Shown in pieces: positions 24,348 to 34,779 of a stretch of DNA of 64,000 bases (its first letter is position 1; the number at the start of each line of letters is the position of its first letter). The notes beneath the pieces were generated by a model. That model did no database searches, was not told the DNA's origin, and worked only from the letters and a program-made list of their open reading frames with translations. The translations under genes were made by a program, and so were the position numbers. This stretch comes from Corbicula japonica. Lineage: Eukaryota > Mollusca > Bivalvia > Venerida > Cyrenidae. The stretch lies in assembly GCA_038501625.1 (NCBI GenBank), contig JAZAYU010000199.1, positions 248,001 to 312,000 on the forward strand, read 5' to 3'.

Positions 24348-26244
24348 TTAACCCTTTCCTCCAAAGACACACCTTTATTGCGTGGGCGAACAGTGAAGAT
24401 CCAGATCAGCCGGCACATCTGTGCCATCTGATCAGGATCTGTACTATTTGCATTATGATGTTAGGTTATTTCTGACCAAAATGAGACCATTGCAGATTCT
24501 GATCAGACGGAATAAATGTGCTGGCTGATCTGGATCTACACTGGTCCCACATGTGTAACAAGAGCTGTCAGAGGAGACAGCATGCTCGACTATTCGAATC
24601 ATTTGAAACAAATGCAATTTGAAGATTAAAACAATAACAACTATGGCCATACATTCATGTGCAATCAGGAAAAATATTTACAAGTGAATGGTACGGGAGA
24701 AATTCTTTTCAAATAACAGAAATAATTCCTAAATGTACCATAAATATTAAACTGAATAGGGGAATAACTATGAAATATTTCTGAATTTGTTAGAAAACTT
24801 GTTAGTAATTTTTTATTAGAGACATTTACTTTTAGTCAAATATCAATCACTTCAGTAATGTTACAGAAAAAGAACTGAAATGAAAATATAATGGTAGTTT
24901 GAAGTTGATACCTTAAGTATTTGCAAAGTTATCGATGAAGTGCACTTAAGTGAAAATATAAGTGAAACTAGAAATGTGTCCATAGGACACGGATGCCCCG
25001 CTATGCATCATTTTCAGACACTCAAGTGCAATGATGGGAATAATACGCGATACACTGCCCTTTCATGGTGAACATTTGTGTCAAGTTTTTTTGAAATCCC
25101 TCCATTTATAATGAAGTTACAGCCTGGACAAGAAAATTCTATTTTTGGTAACAGTGACCTTGACCTTGGACCTTCAGGCTTGGGTATTGTGCGGACACAC
25201 TGCCTTTTCATGAACATTTGTGCAAAGTTATTTTAAAATCCCTCCATTTATAACAAAGTAACAGCCAGGACAAGATAATTCTATTTTTAGTAACAGTGAC
25301 CTTGACCTTTGACCTACAGGCATGGGCATGGTACGTGACACACCGCCCTGTCATGGTGAACATTTGTGTCAAATTATTTTGAAATCCTTTCATTCATAAC
25401 AAAGTTACAGCCTGGACAAGAAAATTCTATTTTTAGTAACAGTGACCTTGACCTTGGATCTACAGGCATGGGTATTGTGTGGACACACCGCCTTGTCATG
25501 GTGAACATTTGTGCCAAGATATTTTGAAATCCCTCCATTCATAACAAAGTAACAGCCTAGACAAGAAAATTCTATTTTTAGCAACAGTGACCTTGACCAT
25601 TGACATACATTCATAACGAAGTTAAGGGCCGACTGTATATTGTGCTTAACACAAAATGTAAGCGAAAAAGGGGCATAATTTGAAAAATATTGGAAGAAGG
25701 GTTATGGGTCTTGTTGGTTATGATGTAATTTTGATGGTGAAAATATATTTCAAGTTTCAAGGCAATATCTCAATTAGTTTTAAAGTTAGAGGCAAAATGC
25801 ATATTTTGCTTGACACAAAATATAAGAAAAAAGGGGCATAACTTGAAATATATTGACAGCAGAGTTATGGGTCTTGTTGGTAATGATGTAGAATTTGATG
25901 GTGAATATATATTCCAAGTTTCAAGTTGATATCTCAAGTAGTTTATAAGTTATGGACCAAAGTGCATATTTTCCTTAACGCAAAATTTAAGTGAAAAAGG
26001 GGCATAACTTGAAAAATATTGGAAGCAGAGTTATGGGTCTTGTTGGTAATGATGTAGAATTTGATGGTGAATATATATTCCAAGTTTCGAGTTGATATCA
26101 TAAGTAGTTTTCAAGTAATGGACCAAAGTGCATTTTTTGTTTAACGGACGCCGACGCCGACGCCGACACCGGGGCGAGTAGGATAGCTCCCCTATTCTTC
26201 GAATAGTCGAGCTAAAAATGCATATATACGGAGGAAAGGGTTAA
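24348..26244. mobile_element. piggyBac-like MITE, family P, split by an insertion
   Basis: Ends are TTAACCCTTTCCTCC and GGAGGAAAGGGTTAA, an inverted pair with TTAA outermost. The MITE body matches 23514-23730 up to ACATGTGTAA (24558). It resumes at AAATGCATATATACGG (26214) after a 1.65-kb insertion. Without it the element would be about 240 bp. Confidence 0.75.
24559..26213. mobile_element. Insertion nested in the family P MITE
   Basis: Starts CAAGAGCTGTCAGAGG, then GCTCGACTATTCGAA (24583-24597). Near its end the inverted TTCGAATAGTCGAGC (about 26197-26211) appears, preceded by a GCCGAC triplet run (26144-26168). It holds two tandem arrays: ~145-bp units with AACAGTGACCTTGACCTT (25040-25615) and ~170-bp units with GGGTCTTGTTGGTAATGATG (25640-26135). 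Minus-strand ORFs 25014-25614 are repeat shadows. Confidence 0.7.
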
Positions 26245-26754
26245 AGAAACAGTTATCTGATTTACATGAATTAAGTTACAGTTTCTGTATATCTCCAGTT
26301 CCAACACAATATATATATCTAAATCAATACAAAATATCTACAAAATCAGAGACTGTCGAAGATGGGTGATGCTCCCCGAATCGGTACATCATCACAAAAC
26401 AGTTGTATAACTATTGAGATGAATTTTGAGAATAGTGTAGTACATATAAAATCAGACATAATCAAACCTGCACCTATGAACATTGCAGGGAATGATGTTG
26501 AATTCTGTTCATTTTCTGGGTGGTTCAAAATACAACTTCCTAGTGACTGTAAATTGACTCCAATCCAAATTTAAGGACATTACCTATTTTAAAACTAAAT
26601 TTTCATTTAAAAAATTTCATTTTTTAATGATGATCACTTTTGCCATATAGTGTTTGCCATATAGTGTTGCAATCGCAATTGAAAAAAGTCATAGGCCAGT
26701 CTAGTGTGGAGTTACATGCCACTAACACTACTTAGTATAATGAAGTATAGCACG

Positions 26755-27590
26755 CACAGAGCCAAACAATGGGCAAGGTAGCCACCCAAACGTTGTGCGT
26801 GACACGTCTTCTAGATATGGTGATCATTTCAATGAAATGATTTTAAAATCCAAGTGTAAATAAGGAAGTTATAGACCAGACTAAATTTTGCTTCAAGGTC
26901 ATGTTGTGACCTTGACCTTCAAGTAAGCAACCCAAATTATTCACACAAGAAGTCATCTCATTATGGTGATAATTACTGAGAAATAATAATTTTAAATTTT
27001 GATTTCAAATAACCAAGTTATGGACCGGACTTGATCTCGCTTCAGTCATGTTGTGACCTTGACCTTCAAATGAGCGAACAAAATGTTGCGTACGACAAAA
27101 TTATGGTGATCATCTCTGTGAAATAATTTTGAAATCAGACTTAAAATAAAAAAAGTCATATGCTGGAAATGGTTAAGCTACAAGTTCATACTGTGACCTT
27201 AACCTTCAAGGTAGCGAACCAAATGTTGCACGCAAATGTTGTGCACGACATGTCGTCTCATTATGGTGATCATTTCTGTGAAATACAGTCAAACTGGTCT
27301 TTAGCAGCCACCCAAGGGAGTGACAAAAAGTGGCTGCTCTATACAGGTGGCTGTTAACCACAGGATAAAATGAGAACAAAATGTCAGTTTAGGACATATT
27401 CAAACTGGCTGTTGAAGACAGGTGGTTGCTATTCGCAGGTGGCCGCTAAGGCAGGTTTTACTGTAATTAAAAAATCCGACTTCAAATAAAAAAGTTATTG
27501 GCGGGACACATATGCAGGATAAAGGACTGACGGACAGATGGGACAACCCGCAACAATATACTCCCCTGAATTTCTTTGGGGAGCATAAAA
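26755..27590. mobile_element. Bivalve-type repeat ending GGGGAGCATAAA
   Basis: Three or four ~150-bp units carry TGTTGTGACCTTGACCTTC and ATTATGGTGATCATTTCTG. The 3' end forms the hairpin ACTCCCCTGAA...TTGGGGAGCATA, like that at 12503-12536. A TACAGT element is inserted at 27284-27465. Confidence 0.6.
27284..27465. mobile_element. Short inverted-repeat element TACAGT...ACTGTA
   Basis: Starts TACAGTCAAACTGG and ends CAGGTTTTACTGTA. The interior has paired GGTGGCTG / GGTGGCCGCTAA motifs. It is inserted in a unit of the surrounding repeat, which continues on either side (AAA... / ...ATTAAAAAATCC). It is non-coding and 182 bp. Confidence 0.65.
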
Positions 27591-27949
27591 ATATGCACTT
27601 GCTTATTCTTGGAGGAAAAAGAAATTTTAAGGATTGTATTTTTCCATTTCAAATCCTTAATTAGGTCTTTAACAGAGAATTGAAAACAAGAATTTCGTTC
27701 ACCTCGACTTACTTATTAACACAACACAATCTATGAAAAAAAGGTTACTTGAATTGTGCATTTTTAACAGCAAATAACACTTAACCATTTTTCTTTTTCC
27801 ATTTGAATTCAGCAAATACTTTTTCCAGAATAAAGATATGACCTCAAGTTTAATTGCTAGAAGGATTGTGTAAATGTCAGTGGTGGAAAGGGATGAAATG
27901 TGAAATGACAAGAACTCTTTTGAACTCCATGTTGTGTTTTTTTTTGCAT

Positions 27950-28052
27950 GTTTAACCAGTGTAGAGCCAGATCAGCTGGCAAATCCATGACATCTGATCA
28001 AGATCTACACTGGTTGCTTGTTGGTCAGAGATAACCTAATGAATCTGAATTG
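27950..28052. mobile_element. Fragment of family P MITE
   Basis: Carries ACCAGTGTAGAGCCAGATCAGC and the inverted CAAGATCTACACTGGTTGC, then the family phrase CAGAGATAACCTAATGAATC. Terminal TTAA ends are missing. Confidence 0.5.
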
Positions 28053-28746
28053 ATTTGTTCAAGCTGACGACACATTCCACATATTAAGTAAAAATACTGA
28101 ACAAAAATAAAAAGTATCCACTTTTTATGCTTATATTCTCATTAACATATTTTCATTTAATCGCTTTGAATGGTGTTTTGTCAGTTAATCTCAGGTGTTT
28201 TTAAGTTAAATTGTTCATGAATAAGATCTTCCACACCAAGACCTGAGGAACTGCCGATTGAATAACAAGGAATCATGGATTACAAAACACTACATATTCA
28301 ATTTAAAGGGAGGAAATTGGAAATGGTTGGAATTTCTAGCGTTGTTTATCGAGGACCAGTTGTGTTATTGATGAATATTTTGTAATTTTATTTACAAGAA
28401 GTAGAGAGTGATTCAATTCAAATAAATGTGAATATTTCAAAGAAATGATAACAGAAAAGCAAATTTGCACACATAGAATTTTGAGTTTTCATTTTGAAAT
28501 TTTACAAAATATAAAGTAGGAAAGTGGATACTTTTTATTTTTGTTGAGTATAGGTCAAGTACTCTTAAAGTAAGAGGCAACATTTATTTATATATGAAAG
28601 TCATTTGAAAGGGGCAAGGCTTGAAAAATTGCAAATCAGGAGTTAATAGTTATCATTCTTGTTGTAACAGATGGCTTTGTTCATGCAAATAATATTTTCT
28701 AAATATTTAACCAAAATACCAAGTACTTGCAAAGTAATAAGCAACA
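28053..28746. other. Non-coding stretch
   Basis: No gene is seen. The segment 28097-28125 (AACAAAAATAAAAAGTATCC) is found inverted at about 28520-28545 (GGATACTTTTTATTTTTGTT). This suggests the ends of a ~450-bp inverted-repeat element, with the remainder unrecognised. Confidence 0.45.
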
Positions 28747-29009
28747 TTAACTCTTTCGCTGCCAACCTTGAAAACTGATATGTCAGTGCCAAGAGCTTTT
28801 TAAAAATACCTATACCATGGTCTGAATGAGGCTGTTTATTTATAGATATATCGACATAGTTACTATATGTTTACATGTGAAAACGAAAGCAATTGGTCAA
28901 TACTTCAATGATCTGCCTACGTCAGCATGGGAACTCCCGCTTTGTGTTTTGCATGCTGGTCTATATATAGAAATGGCATATGCCGTCCTTATGGCAGTGA
29001 AAGGGTTAA
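28747..29009. mobile_element. piggyBac-like MITE, second family, 263 bp
   Basis: Ends TTAACTCTTTCGCTGCCA and TGGCAGTGAAAGGGTTAA are inverted, with TTAA at both extremes. The interior is unrelated to family P. The ORF 28826-29026 lies inside it and runs over its right end, so it is not a gene. Confidence 0.75.
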
Positions 29010-29444
29010 GTTCCATCTTAAAGTAATCTGAAAGGGGCATAACTCAGAAAAAGTTAAACAGGAGTTACCATTCTTGTTGTTCAAGATGGCAATAGTCATG
29101 CAAGTGATATATTCCAAGTTTTAAGTTAATAGGACAAGTACTTTCAAAGTTATAGGCAACATTATGTTTCATACTAAAGCTTGTAACCAAGCCAGACAAT
29201 AGAATCCCTTTTTATTTCACCCGAGATAAGGTAGCCACAGTTATGTAACCTGTGCACAGTCAAGGGTCCACTGCTATTTGTAGAAACTCACAGTTATCCA
29301 CATGCACAAACTAGTTAGCTGGATGGCCATGAAGACAAACAGTTCATTCACTATTTAATAGCGACAGTAAGTTTTGATAATTGTATTCTATCAAAGTTTT
29401 TGGAACAAGCAACACATTCAGATAAGTAATCAAACAGTGCTTAC

Positions 29445-30430
29445 AGACCACCTGTACAAAAAAACTCTTGTGCTAAAGACCGCCTTAAAAAAGAACACCT
29501 TTGCTAAAGACCACCTGTCACCAAAGACAGCTTGTGCTAAGGACTGCCAATAATAATTTATCAGTAATCTTTGCTAAATTTAAACAAAGACAACCCTAGA
29601 TAAAATAACCTGCAAACAAAGACCGCCTCTGCTAAAGACAACCTGCGTTAAAGGCTGCCCTTAAACATTGACTACCTCTGCTAAAGACCAACTGTTAACA
29701 AAGACCAAGTGAGTATTTTCACATTAAAACAAGGGCCACCTCTGCTAAAGACTATCTGTAAAATAAAGACAATATGTGTATAACACCACCTGAAAACAAA
29801 GACAACCAGTGCCCAAGACCATCTGTTAACAAAGACCAAGTAACTTAAAACCACCTGCAAACAAAGACCACCTCTTCTACAGACTATAAGTAATCAAAGA
29901 CCACATGTGCCAAAGACTACCCGTAAACAAGACAACAGTCCTGAAGACCACCTGTAAACACAGAAAACCGGTGCTAATTACCACCTGTATTAACACAGAC
30001 AACCTATGGTAATTGACACCTGTCAACACAGACAAACTGTGCTAATAACCACCTGTAAACAATGACAACCAGTTCTAAAGAATACTGTAAAGACAACCCG
30101 TGCTAAAGAAACCTGTAAACACAGACAGCCTATGCTTACAACTGCCTATAAATAATCTCAGCTTAAGATCAAATTGAAACAAAGACCACCTGAGCTTAAA
30201 CCAACTGCAGACAAAGACCAATTCTGCAAAAGACACCCTGTTCTTAAGACTGCCCATAAATAAGTACCATCTCTGCTAAGACCAACTGTAAGCAAAAAAC
30301 CACCCGAGCTACAACCACCTGGAGACAAAGACAACCTCTACTAAAACACCTGCAAACAAAGACGACCAGTGCTACAGACCACCAATTAACTAAGACAACC
30401 TCTGTTTAAGACCACCTGTAAACAAAGAAA
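29445..30430. repeat. Degenerate ~33-bp minisatellite, copy B
   Basis: Same unit as 8300-9415 (AACAAAGACAACC, GTGCTAAAGACCACCTG) but fewer units, so the array has changed length since duplication. The right flank ACTGATTATTATTCTAA is shared with copy A. Confidence 0.85.
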
Positions 30431-31462
30431 CTCAACCTAAAAAGTTTTAGATCCTGATGATGTTGATGTTGACTGATTATTATTCTAATATTTAAGATAC
30501 CAATCAGTTTAAAAGTACATATTTTGCTTGAAGTAATTTGCTTGAAGTAATTTCTAAGTGAAAAAGGTAATCATTTGAAAAAATCTATTGTAGCAGAGTT
30601 ATCAGAATTGGTTTTGTTGGTGACTTGTTATTTTGGAGCAATGGAATTTTAAATGTATGATAAAGAAATAATAAAGCCAAGTTGTTTTCATGACAAAATC
30701 CAATTACAAAAATTTGTTTAAATATGTAAACATGGTTAAATGTCAAATATTAAAATTTATGATTTAAACTGTAGATGACCTGTAAATGTGATGTAAATTT
30801 TTTACACTGTCAAAGTAGGAGTGAAAACATTTGTATGTTTAAAGATGAAAGTTGTTTAGCATTACCAAGTTTTTAATGTTTAGTCTTATGACAAAATCCA
30901 AAAGGACTAAGGGCCCTGAACTCTTCCAAAAAAAGTCAGAGTGAAAACTCCTGAAAATATGTACAACTAGGCTTGGGGACTAACAGTATCCTGAAGATTC
31001 AACGAAACCCTTCAAGATATTTTGGAGATGAAGCGAGGACAAGATTATACCAGACTGACATTTCAGATGGAAAGACGGACATTGCGATAACTTTATGTTT
31101 CCCTAGAGGGCGTCAGGAAAAGGATAACAATCAAATGTGTAAAGATTTTGGCATTGTCACAAACAGAAACTGATTTGGTGACAACCAGACCAAAAAAGCA
31201 ATCCCTATGTATTGCCTTTTCTTTGAAAAGGGAACACAAAAATAGCTTTGCTATGAACAGTTTATAGTATTTTTTCAACTCTAAATGTGTTCCACTGATC
31301 ACTGAGGGAATCAAGAAAGTAAAAACTACAGGAACTTTTTTAACATTTATTAAGAATGTAAATACTATGCACCTAGTTACCTCGGTGCATAAACAGACTT
31401 GAGGACTCTGCTACCTCAAATCTATTTCTGCACCAAGGAAACACAGTTTACAGTTCCATTCC

Positions 31463-32200
31463 ACAGTACAACTACAAAGGACGCACATTGTTACCTCGGT
31501 GAAGAAACTGATATGCTCGCGGTACAAATCTGTTTCTGCACCGAGGTAACATTGCCAACTCAATTGTAGACGGAACACTTAACACATAAAACGCAAATAT
31601 TTACAAAAACAAACAATAATGTATGCACCTTGTTACTGCAAACTGCAAACATTAAATTAAAATAAACAAAGAAGAAAACAAACAAGAATGTATACACCTG
31701 ATTACCTTGAAGAAATATTAAGAACTGGTGTAGCTATAGCCAACATTCAGTTGTGTCAAAATCCAAATACAAAAAGTGGCTTATCTCCATCAATGTCACC
31801 TTTGACTTAAGAAATCTGGAATCAAAAAGATCCAGAATCATGACAATGTTCTCATAAACAAAATAATTTTAAAGTTTGATGGAGAAATATAATAAATGCT
31901 TAAGTTACAGCCAAAGTTCAGTTCTTTTGTCAAAATCCAAGTACAAAAAGGGGCATAACTCCATCAAAATCCAACCTTGACCTAAAGAATTAGTCATCAT
32001 GACCTTGTAGTAATGAGCAATATTTGGAAGTTTGATGAAGAAATATTAAGAACTGGTAAGTAACACCAACTTAAAGTTATCATGGGTGACACAAATACCC
32101 TTTCTAAAGTCAATAAGTTATAACAAGTGCCCATTCGACAATACTACAACAAAAGTAAGCATGTTACCTTGGTGCAGAAACTGATATGCTCGCGTACAAA
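31463..32200. repeat. 738-bp direct repeat, first copy
   Basis: Almost identical to 32603-33340 at an offset of 1140 bp, starting ACAGTACAACTACAAAGG and ending near the palindrome loop CGGTACAAATC. A few substitutions lie in the final palindrome (GGTGCAG versus GCTGCAG). Confidence 0.85.
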
Positions 32201-32202
32201 TC

Positions 32203-32602
32203 ACGCTATACAAAACCTCATTTTCTGCCTGGATTTCATGTGTTAACATGCCAAGAAAAAACAATTACAACACTATTTTGGAAAAGGTAACTGTTTCCCT
32301 GAACAAAAAATTCAAAGGGTGTTTGCAAAACAAAAAGGTTTTCTTCTGGACAATTTTAGTCTCATTACAACCATCTAAATAAAACTGCAATCCCCAAAAC
32401 TAAACGTTATTTTTAAATATAGATGCTAAATCCTTGCAAGAACATGTAATTGCAAACAGAAATTATAACAAATGCTTTAAAAAAAATGCAATGAGCAACC
32501 AAAGATATGCCAGATAGCTAACCCCACTATTGGTAACCATTCTCTAAACATCTACCCACCACTGCAAAACAAAATTAGAGAGTTGAAATACAACAGATGA
32601 AC
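32203..32602. repeat. 400-bp segment copied from 36475-36875
   Basis: Matches copy B sequence 36475-36875 from ACGCTATACAAAACCTC to CAACAGATGAACACAGTA. It sits between the two 738-bp repeats. It shares copy B variants rather than copy A variants (for example ACGCTATAC, not ACGGTATCC, near 18577). At the right junction both sides share ACACAGTA. Confidence 0.8.
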
Positions 32603-33340
32603 ACAGTACAACTACAAAGGACGCACATTGTTACCTCGGTGAAGAAACTGATATGCTCGCGGTACAAATCTGTTTCTGCACCGAGGTAACATTGCCGACT
32701 CAATTGTAGACGGAACACTTAACACATAAAACGCAAATATTTACAAAAACAAACAATAATGTATGCACCTTGTTACTGCAAACTGCAAACATTAAATTAA
32801 AATAAACAAAGAAGAAAACAAACAAGAATGTATACACCTGATTACCTTGAAGAAATATTAAGAACTGGTGTAGCTATAGCCAACATTCAGTTGTGTCAAA
32901 ATCCAAATACAAAAAGTGGCTTATCTCCATCAATGTCACCTTTGACTTAAGAAATCTGGAATCAAAAAGATCCAGAATCATGACAATGTTCTCATAAACA
33001 AAATAATTTTAAAGTTTGATGGAGAAATATAATAAATGCTTAAGTTACAGCCAAAGTTCAGTTCTTTTGTCAAAATCCAAGTACAAAAAGGGGCATAACT
33101 CCATCAAAATCCAACCTTGACCTAAAGAATTAGTCATCATGACCTTGTAGTAATGAGCAATATTTGGAAGTTTGATGAAGAAATATTAAGAACTGGTAAG
33201 TAACACCAACTTAAAGTTACCATGGGTGACACAAATACCCTTTCTAAAGTCAGTAAGTTATAACAAGTGCCCATTCGACAATACTACAACAAAAGTAAGC
33301 ATGTTACCTTGCTGCAGAAACCAATATGCCCGGGTACAAA
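32603..33340. repeat. 738-bp direct repeat, second copy
   Basis: Second member of the pair described at 31463-32200. Downstream it runs on through a complete palindrome into CATTGCCAACTCAATTG. Confidence 0.85.
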
Positions 33341-33840
33341 TCTGTTTCTGCACCAAGGTAACATTGCCAACTCAATTGTAGACTAAACAACAAATGGAAC
33401 ACAAATATTAACAAATAATGTATGCACCTTGTTACTGAAAACTGCAAACATTAAATATTTGGAAGTTTGATCAAGAAATGTTAAGAAATGGAAAGTACAC
33501 CAACTTTAAGTTACCATGGGTGATACAAATACCCTTTATAAAGTCAACAAGTTAAAACAAGTGCTCATTCCACAATACTACTACAACAAAAGTAAGCATG
33601 TTACCTTGGTGCAGAAACTTATAAGCTCGCGGTACAAATCTGTTTCTGCACCAAGGTAACAATGCCCATTATACATAAAAACAATAACAAAGAAACCATG
33701 CTGTTACCTTGGTGCAGAAACTGATATGCTCGCGTACAAATCTGTTTCTGCACCAAGGTAACATTACCCACTTAACAAATTGAATATAAACAAAATATAA
33801 CTAAAATAACATATATACAAAAGTCACATCCGGGATATTA

Positions 33841-33930
33841 GTCATGTTTGGGAGAGAGAACAGATGGTCACGTTTGGGAGAGAGAACAGATGGTCACGTT
33901 TGGGAGAGAGAACTGATGGTCACGTTCGGG
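33841..33930. repeat. 26-bp minisatellite
   Basis: About 3.4 units of GTCACGTTTGGGAGAGAGAA plus CAGATG. Copy A carries the inverted counterpart in a shorter, diverged form near 14755-14830, where it reads CTCTCCCCCAAACGTGAC. Confidence 0.85.
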
Positions 33931-34027
33931 ATATGTCAAAATCAAATCTAGTCATCAGTGCAATCATTCAATGATTATGCCATTTAAGGACAACAGAGAG
34001 CACAACAAATAAGATGTACAAGACAGT

Positions 34028-34112
34028 GCCTTACGGATATTTAGACCACGCCAGAGGGCACAAGGGGGTACAATTTGCCTTACGGATATTTAGACCACGC
34101 CAGAGGGCAACG
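34028..34112. repeat. 49-bp tandem duplication
   Basis: CCTTACGGATATTTAGACCA plus CGCCAGAGGGCA occurs twice, at 34029 and 34078. It is not seen in copy A. Confidence 0.85.
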
Positions 34113-34779
34113 AACAAGAAGACAACACAAACATGTAAACGCCACAACATTGACAACATAACAAGAGTTAGCATGTTACCTCGATGCAAAAACTGATAAG
34201 CTCGCGGTACAAATCTGTTATTGCACCGAGGCAACAATGTCAACTCTACATAAATAACAACACAATCATTGAATAAAAGCACTGATAGACTAGATGGGTG
34301 TTGGGTGTTGGGTGTTCAGTGGAACACTTGTGTCGCCCTTCGGTACTTGGTCAGAAAAAAAATAAATAAAAAAATATCTCCATCAAATGTAACCTTGACC
34401 AAAAGAATTTGGCATCATTATAACCTTGTAATAAGCAATACAGTTTGATGAAGAAATATTAAGAAATGGCAGAGTTATTGCCAACAATAAGGGGCATAAC
34501 TGTGCCAAATTTGACCTTGACTAATTAAACCGGCATCAAAACCGCGTTGTCATTAGCCACATAATTTGAATGTTTGATAAAGAAATAATTAATGTTTAAG
34601 TTACAGCCAAAGTTAAGTTTTTTGTCAAAATACAAGTACAAAAAAGGGCATAACTCTAAATAAAATATTAAGAAATAGCAAAAAATAGCCAATGTTAAGT
34701 TATGTCCAATACACAAATGGTCTAAAGTACAAAGTGCCTCAGGGCGACACCAAAACACCCCCCTCCTCCTTTCTCACCC

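Larger units (their letters stand above)
31376..34235. repeat. Cluster of GTTACCTTGGTGCAGAAAC palindromes, copy B
   Basis: Full 60-61-bp palindromes lie at 33600-33660 and 33703-33762. Others with one or two mismatches lie near 31490-31552, 32630-32692, 33303-33362 and 34176-34232. The loop in each carries TATGCTCGCGGTAC or a variant. Spacing is irregular, which argues for repeated insertion or rearrangement rather than one simple tandem array. Confidence 0.8.

Noticed and set aside
28826..29026. 66-codon ORF as a small gene
   Set aside because: It lies within the TTAA-bounded MITE and runs over its right border.
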